A DNA stretch of 64,000 nt from Suillus spraguei. Its lineage: Eukaryota > Basidiomycota > Agaricomycetes > Boletales > Suillaceae. The stretch spans positions 124,001 through 188,000 of the forward strand of contig JABCPU010000034.1 of the NCBI GenBank assembly GCA_016800925.1, given 5' to 3'. Below, in pieces: positions 57,126-64,000 of the stretch (its first letter is position 1; every line of letters begins with the position of its first letter). The notes under the pieces were generated by a model. That model was not told the DNA's origin. It made no database searches and saw only the letters and a program-made list of their open reading frames with translations. The position numbers and the translations under genes were made by a program.

Positions 57126-58073
57126 TGTAGCAAACATATTGGTGCTGGCCTTGAAACCTTACCTTTTAGCATTTGTCTCACATCTATAGGAGTTACCACT
57201 TGTCCATGGCTGTCTTACCCCTTTAGCATTACCAGCGGCATCCCATGCTTACCGCACACCATACTGACTACCACACCATGTTCCACGTATCAATGTCCTT
57301 CCATGTCCTTGCCACATCCACATAGCTCCATTTGGTGCATAGCTTGTTTTATGTTCGTTATCACTGATTCCACAGCAAGCCTTATTACATGTTGCCTCGC
57401 ACTACATTTACATACAGCGGTTACTGTACTTGAGCGCTACTGATTTCACCTAACGCATTCTGAGTACATACGATTTAGGATATAAGCACCGCATACCCCG
57501 CATGATTCAGTACCTGATTCATACCCCATTGCACATACTATAGGTCAGGATTAGTGTCTAGCTCTGGATCTACCCAGTAGTAGACTTAGTCTTTAAAGTT
57601 CTTTACCGCTTGTTAATCGATTTCGCTCGTTCACCATTACCACTGGCATACTGCTAGATCTTTGGCCCCTATTTTGACTGAAACTTCTTGCACACCGCTA
57701 CTTTACCACTGAAAGTACCGTGGACTTCTTTACTGTTTCTTTGCACTGCTCACAACCTTACTGCTACCGCACAAATCATCGCTCATCAATGCTCACTTGA
57801 TGCTACATCTACAGGCTTTATCTCTATGATGCTAGTACTGCTACCAATGACGCTAGTTCCGGCGCCATCACCGCTGACTGCGGCAACTTACCGCTGACTA
57901 CGATGCTATATTCGCACATTAGTTTGACTCAAACTTGACCATACTAACAGGCATCCCCCTTTAGGGTCGAACACTCTTGTTTCGCAAGTGAAGCAGACTA
58001 GACGGAGTGCAAGACCACACATACTAACTTAGGAGGTAGTTTATCTACAGCCAGGTTAGGTTGAATCTTTACA
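57126..58073 (+). mobile_element. LTR-1 copy D, solo-LTR-like, 4-bp duplication
   Basis: The ends are TGTAGCAAACATATTGG and TTGAATCTTTACA. ACGG flanks both sides (57122-57125 and 58074-58077). It is the best-preserved copy with a clean duplication, and is inserted inside the pogo-like element. Confidence 0.88.
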
Positions 58074-58209
58074 ACGGTATTGTCACACTAGCCAGTTTCA
58101 AAGGCCATTCAGCACTAGACATTAACAAAGGTATACTGTATATACAAATAACTGGCTATATAGCAATCTAAAATATGTATTGTGAGCTGCCAGAGTAATA
58201 TAAGCCATT

Positions 58210-59073
58210 ATCATTATTAAGATGCCCAGATGGCAATGGCTGTGATGAAGTTTCTTGAACTAGGCTGCAAACAGTTCTGAATCTACCCAGTCAGAGAGGT
58301 TGCAATGCTATATTTACTCGAATCAGTGGCATTCACAACTGGAATTTAGTTCAGAACTGGCCCTCCAATGTCTTTAACATTTTGGTATTCAGTATTAATG
58401 GGGCCATCAGCCAAAATAAATGATGGAGGAATGGAATCACCAGCTGCCAAAATACATTCAATTATTGTGACCAGCTCTAAATTATCACTGTGAATACAAT
58501 AGCATTCTCAATTGCTTTTCAAGAAGATAATTTTTGAATTGTCTCCCTTTTGACCACCTCCCATTTGACACCATTTCTCATCAACATTCCAGTTGTGTTC
58601 CAGTGAAATTCCATTGTGCTTGTCATCCAAGGCCTTGTGCATATTAAAATACTCTGTGATCGTTGACTTGTTGAAATTTTGTGCACACTTTGGATCCAGG
58701 CCATATGATTTCACAACAGTGATATCTGCGTGAGGAGAAATGAAGCAGCAGACCCAATTCTTGCTAGGGTAAACATTCACCATCTCGACTATTTGAGCAT
58801 GGAATTTTTGGTGATGGAGGGGTTGCAAAATCTGAGTTGTGATGGCACCAAAACTCTTTCTTGGGATTGACTGAGTAATGATCTCCGTGTGCCACAATTT
58901 CCTGAAGTGTGATCTTGCACAGTCTGCGGGGTATCATGTGTTACTGGTAGTGTGTTCGAGTTTGAAACTCCGCTATGGCAGTACCGGCAGGTGACAGTGA
59001 GAGTGACACCAGTGGTGTCACCACCAAAAAATATCTTTTTTTTTCTTATTAGATTGGGTGCATTTGATTTCAT
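58210..59073 (-). pseudogene. Pogo/CENP-B-type (DDE_1) transposase remnant
   Basis: The minus strand encodes PSKNWVCCFISPHADITVV, then GLDPKCAQNFNKSTITEYF, then NWNVDEKWCQMGGGQK. The last holds the first catalytic Asp context (xMDEKGxQxGGG in relatives). ILAAGDSIPPSFILADGP follows near 58430. Stops and frame changes interrupt it and the second and third acidic residues are not seen. The family is inferred from remembered motifs. Confidence 0.7.
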
Positions 59074-59212
59074 AGAGTGTACTTATGATTTATTGATTCA
59101 TATGCATGTATTAGTTTGAAGATTAATAGTAGAAAAGTGTTGTTTTGAGCAGTGCATGAGATGTAGGGAGTGCATGAACTAGTGGTAACTAATAGTATCA
59201 CATGACCGGCAA

Positions 59213-59727
59213 TTTTTATTTTTATTTTTATTTTCTGAAACATTGTGCTGTACAGAGCCTAGGTTAGTAAAATTTATCAACCAGATTAGACAGTAATATG
59301 TCTTGAATCTCTGCTCCACCAATCGCGTTGCTCCAATCACCAGGCTGTAAGCTCACTGTAAGCATCAAACTTCTTTTTGACAAGCAAAATTCATGGGTCT
59401 TTTGTTGATGTAGTGTGCATCAAACTACACTTACTGCTAGTATGGAAAACCAGACCACCATACTCTACATCCGTGAACTCGTGAGGAAAGTAGATAGCAA
59501 TAAATAACAATACATAGTACACAATCACCAGAACTAGCATAATTCTGCTATCAACAATCACATTGTTATGTTTGGCCTTATAGAGGAAAGATGCATCACT
59601 CATTATCATATAAAATTTTATGATCGAGAGAAGGGCCCGATTTTATTCAAACTCACACTTGAAGTGAAGGTGTGACAAAAGTTGAACATTGAGCTAGATT
59701 AATTAATAATGCCATAATGAAAGGGAG
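59213..59727. other. Nothing recognised
   Basis: An AT-rich spacer with three copies of TTTTTATT-type runs at 59210-59235. No gene or element end could be supported before LTR-2 copy 2. Confidence 0.35.
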
Positions 59728-59732
59728 GTTCA

Positions 59733-60475
59733 TGTCATATACCATACTTCTAATCTCAGATCCGACCATATCCGTCCGGTCCACAGATCTTGTCCGGACC
59801 ACCCATCCGAATGTACTCACTTCTCGCACCTTAACTCCCTTGTGTACATCTGCATCTATCTCCTTTCGTCATTTCTCCTGCTACCGGTACTCCGGCTGTT
59901 TATATTTCCGTCCTGTGTTACTGATCCATTTCCTGTGTTCATTTCCGATTCATGCTTACTGATCCACTGTGCATTAACTAATAGACTTCCGATACGCTTC
60001 GTACATAGCCCTCGGTCCCGGACTTGCTGATTATCCGTCTTAGATACTTACAGTATATAAACCACTTGTAGATCTCCGTAGAACCTTAGTTCGAATATCA
60101 TTTTAGATTCTACTCATTCTGCCTTCTCCGGACTTAAGCCACTCTCCACTTTAAGTCACCTTCCGAGACTTAGGATTGATTCCTATAGTCTATACCTCCG
60201 ACTCTATCCTCGGATAGTCCATCTCCGTTAGTTTCTAGTTAGGAACTCGTTCCGAAACTAGCCTTAATCTCTGCCCTCTCCTTACGTTCCGAATAACCTT
60301 CGGACGTATCATATCCGACACCTTCGGACACCCGGATCCGTCACGCAACTCCTTCCAGGTCTTTGGACGAATAACTCCTCCCTGAAATAAGGGGCATTAC
60401 TCGAGAAAGGGGCACAGTGTACGAACTGAGGCCAAAGCCCTTCGGATCTCTCTACCCTTGAGTACAGTCTTAACA
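59733..60475 (-). mobile_element. LTR-2 copy 2, complete solo LTR with 5-bp duplication
   Basis: Plus-strand ends are TGTCATATACC and GTCTTAACA. GTTCA flanks both sides exactly (59728-59732 and 60476-60480). The 743-bp length, TG...CA ends and 5-bp duplication are those of a solo LTR left after recombination between two LTRs. No internal retroelement sequence remains. The sense strand is minus. Confidence 0.95.
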
Positions 60476-60480
60476 GTTCA

Positions 60481-60785
60481 CAACTCCAAAGCACCACAAA
60501 ATTGACCTGATATTATATAGCTTTGCAAAGCTTTATCTAAGTGTGAAATTTTTATGGTATCTGTCAGAATGATACTACCTGGAATAAGTTAAACAGAACT
60601 ACCAAAAAACACCAGATTGTCACCACTCATTGTTTCTTAGCACTCATTTTGTGAAAAAATTCGATAAAAATGAATTTTATTCATATTAAAATACATATGT
60701 AATTACATGATATAAAAAAGACACAGAAAGATAGTGGAGAGTGAATGGCCAGAAGGAAGAGCCAGGATGGGACCATGAGGAAGAG
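60481..60785. other. AT-rich spacer
   Basis: No gene. It ends at the minisatellite. Confidence 0.4.
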
Positions 60786-60790
60786 CCAGC

Positions 60791-61157
60791 AAGGAACCGT
60801 GAGGAACCGTGAGGAACCGTGAGGAACCGTGAGGAACCGTGAGGAACCGTGAGGAACCGTGAGGAACCGTGAGGAACCGTGAGGAACCGTGAGGAACCGT
60901 GAGGAACCGTGAGGAACCGTGAGGAACCGTGAGGAACCGTGGAGGAACCGTGAGGAACCGTGAGGAACCGTGAGGAACCGTGAGGAACCGTGAGGAACCG
61001 TGAGGAACCGTGAGGAACCGTGAGGAACCGTGAGGACCGTGAGGAACCGTGAGGAACCGTGAGGAACCGTGAGGAACCGTGAGGAACCGTGAGGAACCGT
61101 GAGGAACCGTGAGGAACCGTGAGGAACCGTGAGGAACCGTGAGGAACCGTGAGGAAA
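60791..61157. repeat. 10-bp minisatellite, about 36 units
   Basis: The unit GAGGAACCGT is repeated almost without change. One unit near 60940 has an extra G and one near 61031 lacks an A. Degenerate GC-rich relatives (CCAGGGAGGAACCAC) continue to about 61325. Because 10 bp is not a multiple of three, the minus strand is open in all frames. This creates long artificial reading frames such as that at 60681-61421. Confidence 0.97.
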
Positions 61158-61329
61158 TACAAAGGCCAGGGGAAACACCAAAGAGGGACCACTATGAAGG
61201 GCCAGGGAGGAACCACGAGGAAAGGCCAGGGAGGAACCACGAAGGGCCAGGGGGGAACCACGAGGAAATCCAAAAGGCCAGGGAGGGACCACCACAAGAA
61301 ACAAGGGAGGAACCACAAGGAAAGACACT

Positions 61330-62230
61330 GAGTTCAAGAGGGTGGTGGTAGTAGCAGTGAAACGAAGTTGAAAGGAACTTGCGTGAAATTTTCTGTCCTG
61401 CACAAACATGGAACAAATCATGACAAATCAACTTCAACCACTTGCACTGCTCACATGATTTGGGGTTAGTCACATGCATGACCTTAGATACCATTGTAAT
61501 TCACACAATATTTGAAACAATGTATATAGCTTTGTAAGTCAAATATAAATGAGGGAATATGATATTGCTCAACAAACGGTACCTAAATACACTATCATAC
61601 CTTGTCACATCAGGAAATTCACACATTCCTTGACGTGCCCTTATGCGGACTTATTTACACTTAACTGCCTTGGTGAAATTGAATCTACTTGTCCAAAATT
61701 TCAATGTGAATGAATTCAGAAAAAAAAAGTTGAGATATATTAATATACATGTTTTATTGTATTTCGCACTCAAAAAATATAAGATATGCCAGGTGAATGA
61801 TGTGAGAGAGAGCAAACAAGTCTTGAGATAAGTGAGTTAAGCTGATTAAGCATGTTAAGGAATGTGTGAATTTCCTGATGCAGACACTCTCATAGGTATC
61901 TAAATTAGGTTTAAAGTGCTAACGGCGCTTTCCACGATAAAGTCTTATATCAGTTGATAGTTCAAAAAATAAATGATGAAATATGGCATAAGAAGTGTGA
62001 CTTAATGATGCTATTGCATATTGATTGCTGTAACGGCGCACTGTCGTCGTGAACTCCTCATGGTAAAAGGAATTTTCAGAGATTCATGGCTATGTACCGA
62101 AAACTAATATTTATTGGCATATACATAGTCATATTCAGCCGTAGCATAATAATATCATCCTATACTTCCCACGACTACAAAATCGAGGACTCATGAATTC
62201 ACTGATGACTAATACTTCCAAGGCTTCCAC
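61330..62230. other. AT-rich region, nothing recognised
   Basis: No gene. The sequence AGGAAATTCACACATTCCTTGA near 61610 pairs inverted with AAGGAATGTGTGAATTTCCT near 61857-61876. These could be ends of a small (about 265-bp) element. Confidence 0.35.
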
Positions 62231-62244
62231 TTCTCGGAACCTTC

Positions 62245-62670
62245 CTTTTGGACTTGTCTGAACTCACCTGCATTCATTTATGTTTCCTTGTGCTCGTTTG
62301 GATTTGCCTGGATTTGTCTGCGCTTGCCTGCACTCGTCTGTACTTGCCTGGACTTACCTGCATTCATCTGCGCTTGCCTGCACTCTTTTGCACTTGCCTG
62401 CACTCGTTTAGACTTGCCTGGACCTGCCTGCATTCGTTTGTACTTGCCTGCACTCGTTTGGACCTGCATGCATTTGTCTGTGCTTGCCCATGCTCATTTT
62501 GACTCACATGGACTTGTCTGTATTCGTCTGAACTCGTCTGTATTCATCTGGACTTGTCTGTGTTTTCCTACGCTCATTTGAACTCACATGGACTCGTCTG
62601 TATTCGTCTGCTTGCCTGCACTCGTTTTCACTTGCCTGAGCTTATCTGCTTGTGTTTGCTCTCGCCTGTA
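62245..62670. repeat. Degenerate 10-bp repeat array (CTTGCCTGNN type)
   Basis: About 40 units follow the pattern CTTGCCTGCA, CTCGTCTGTA, CTTGCCTGGA. Substitutions are common, so it is older than the array at 60791. The reading frames over it are Cys/Leu-rich artefacts. Confidence 0.85.
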
Positions 62671-62699
62671 CCTCCACTCCTCTCATTCTGGCGCCTTCA

Positions 62700-63063
62700 G
62701 GTGTCGTTCGCATATATTCGAGCCACGTCGGGCTTCGCTGGCAAGGGACTATTGGCAGCATCTGTCTCAAACGAGCGAGCTAGCTTTCTCGCAAGGAGGC
62801 ATCACAATTAGCCAGTGGCGCAATCGGCTGAAAGTGGGACACACTGATTTTGGATGAGGAGGATGACATATCAGAGTCTGATGTTGGTTCAGCGGACAGT
62901 CACTAAGTACTGTAAGTCTGTATAGTTACAAATATGCTTATATTACATTTTACATTTGAAAGCCGTCGTTGAGCCAAAGCCGAGCCGCGGCTTTGGCCCG
63001 GCTTGGGCTCACGGCTCGGCCTGAGGTTTTGCAAAGCCCAAGCCCCCAAAAGCCGAGTCACTA
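62700..63063 (+). pseudogene. hAT transposase 3' fragment and right terminal repeat
   Basis: RASLARDYWQHL and SELAFSQGGITISQWRNRL are the hAT dimerisation domain, followed by an acidic tail (DEEDDISESDV). The segment ends, read inward, with TAGTGACTCGGCTTTTGGGG, a hAT-like terminus preceded by a GC-rich self-complementary stretch (62970-63030). No left end was found; the fragment begins at the 10-bp array. Confidence 0.7.
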
Positions 63064-63110
63064 TTCGTGGTGTAGTCGTCGTCTTTCGCTCGTATATCTC
63101 TTAAGGGAAT

Positions 63111-63256
63111 GGGAATGCCCATAGTGTTACTGGATGTGTTTTTGTGGATAATCCCCGGCCTCCTTCCAGTGACACACTGCATCATTATGTTTATAAGGCA
63201 GTTCAGAAAATGAGCTTCTATCCCTTACCGAACGTACGTTTGTAACGAAATGTATC
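63111..63256 (-). repeat. 161-bp dispersed repeat, right copy (inverted)
   Basis: This is the inverted partner of 32110-32270. It lacks about 15 bp of the left copy, and next to it GGGAAT is doubled. It begins 48 bp beyond the hAT terminus. Confidence 0.8.
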
Positions 63257-63729
63257 GCATAAATTATTGAGACTCGTAGTCAATGAGATCTTCGGTTATG
63301 TAAATTTGGCTTGATGACTCATTAGGTAAACTATTATTCGGCGAATTCTATTACTAGCCTATTGAATATTGAATCAGAGTATATCTACTTCTTTCTCATT
63401 CACGACCCACATTAATGTTCTAGTCAGCGCCGCCTATCCCCATACAGGGCTTTACGAGGTGCCTGCAGTACGGGAAAATACGATCTATGGGCGTTTCAAA
63501 TTAGTGCGTTTTCTACTCTGTCTTGGCGAAGAACTATAGTCATAACGCAACATTTTTTCAGCGGGATTAAGCAAACATATTGGGAGTAAGATCAACCGAA
63601 CGGAGAAGCGGAGACAATGGGCCTCAAGCTTGTCGCCGGACACGGTGTTTCAAAACTCCAGTATGTATAAGGCTTTGAAGCTCCGAGCAGGTTCCCTAAA
63701 GGTCGGTACTCATTTGAAACAGTCCCTCA
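63257..63729. promoter_or_regulatory. Upstream region of the last gene
   Basis: A TATA-like GTATGTATAAGG near 63660-63671 lies about 60 bp before the ATG at 63730. Nothing else recognised. Confidence 0.4.
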
Positions 63730-64000
63730 ATGACTGACCTCGCACCTCCAAAAAAAAGAACACGATACCTTGGTGGCAGTCCTTGCGACCCTCGGTTGCG
63801 CCACGATGAAGTTAGCGATACATTCGTACTCGTTGCGAAGGCTGCGCGGCAGTCTCACTTAGACATCTCGCAGGTATGTTATTCCTCGTTCATCGTTCTT
63901 CGGCCGTCCTTCGCTAAATTTCCCGCGACGCTCACATAGGCTATATCGATACCTTCTGTGTGGGTTCGTACGACGCGGAGCAACCTGCATGCTAACGGTC
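63730..64000 (+). CDS. 5' end of an unidentified gene, continues beyond the window
   Basis: ATG 63730 begins MTDLAPPKKRTRYLGGSP. The exon ends at about 63870 before GTATGT, and a 69-nt intron ends with CACATAG at 63939. Exon 2 continues as AISIPSVWVRTTRSN. The first residues are basic (PPKKRTR), which could be a nuclear signal. Too little is present to name a family. Confidence 0.5.

Larger units (their letters stand above)
57038..59212. mobile_element. Pogo-like element with about 60-bp inverted repeats
   Basis: The left end GGTCATGTGATAGTAC and, read inward from the right, GGTCATGTGATACTAT begin an inverted repeat. It continues through ACCACTAGTTC and GCACTCCCTACATCTC (57038-57100 and 59148-59212). 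Inside are a decayed DDE transposase on the minus strand and LTR-1 copy D. No target duplication was recognised. Confidence 0.75.

Noticed and set aside
54186..58073. LTR-1 copies C and D as the two LTRs of one retroelement
   Set aside because: They have different flanks, and each is nested in a different element. The DNA between holds a Myb/SANT gene and no gag or pol.
60681..61421. 246-codon minus-strand frame with a ten-residue repeat
   Set aside because: It is produced by the GAGGAACCGT array, which is open in all three minus frames. There is no conserved flank or promoter.
61610..61876. Small element bounded by AAATTCACACATTCCTT and its complement
   Set aside because: The inverted match is short (about 20 bp) and no target duplication was found, so it is mentioned only as a possibility.

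Overview
This 64-kb window looks like nuclear DNA from a mushroom-forming basidiomycete (Agaricomycetes). The support is many short GT-AG introns of about 35 to 65 nt, two FunK1-type fungal protein kinases, Plavaka, hAT, CACTA and Tc1/mariner transposases of the kinds seen in these fungi, and Myb/SANT-like and zinc-motif genes that travel with such elements. No rRNA, tRNA, CRISPR array or bacterial operon was recognised. Most of the window is a nest of transposable elements in different stages of decay.

Region 1 to 5.5 kb is a Plavaka-type transposase split by a 3.0-kb element with long terminal inverted repeats and an eight-unit array of about 140 bp. Region 5.8 to 12.5 kb holds an intact FunK1 kinase, a 302-bp MITE with TA target duplication, a decayed gene with a ParB-like motif read on the minus strand, and a second MITE of about 540 bp. 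Region 12.5 to 20 kb holds a Myb/SANT-like gene, two copies of a 0.95-kb solo-LTR-like repeat (LTR-1), a minus-strand gene built from repeated exons with an aromatic-x-[MLI]-C-W motif, a divergent zinc-motif pseudogene, and tandem repeats. Region 20 to 24 kb has a small Agaricomycete-type gene and a WW-like multi-span membrane protein gene.

Region 24.2 to 28.3 kb is a complete hAT element with an 8-bp target duplication and an inactivated transposase. Region 28.3 to 32.1 kb has an F-box remnant and a large fold-back palindrome. Region 32.5 to 36.9 kb is an apparently intact seven-exon gene of 1,344 codons with no function I recognise. Region 37.2 to 41.5 kb has a Tc1/mariner element, a second Plavaka fragment and small fragments. 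Region 41.5 to 44 kb is the second FunK1 copy, inverted relative to the first. Region 44.3 to 52.8 kb has a nearly intact CACTA (tnp2) transposase gene and a convergent companion gene broken by another hAT derivative.

Region 53.8 to 60.5 kb contains two copies of a second LTR family (LTR-2), one a textbook solo LTR with a 5-bp duplication, two further LTR-1 copies, a second Myb/SANT gene and a pogo-like element with inverted repeats. The last 3.5 kb holds two unrelated 10-bp minisatellites, a hAT 3' end and the first exons of a gene leaving the window.

The best candidates for undescribed biology are the repeated C-W exon gene, the 1,344-codon orphan, the fold-back with twin apical hairpins, and the inverted FunK1/ParB-like block, whose two copies give an internal filled-versus-empty test of MITE insertion. 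Family names are assigned by reading motifs, without any database search.
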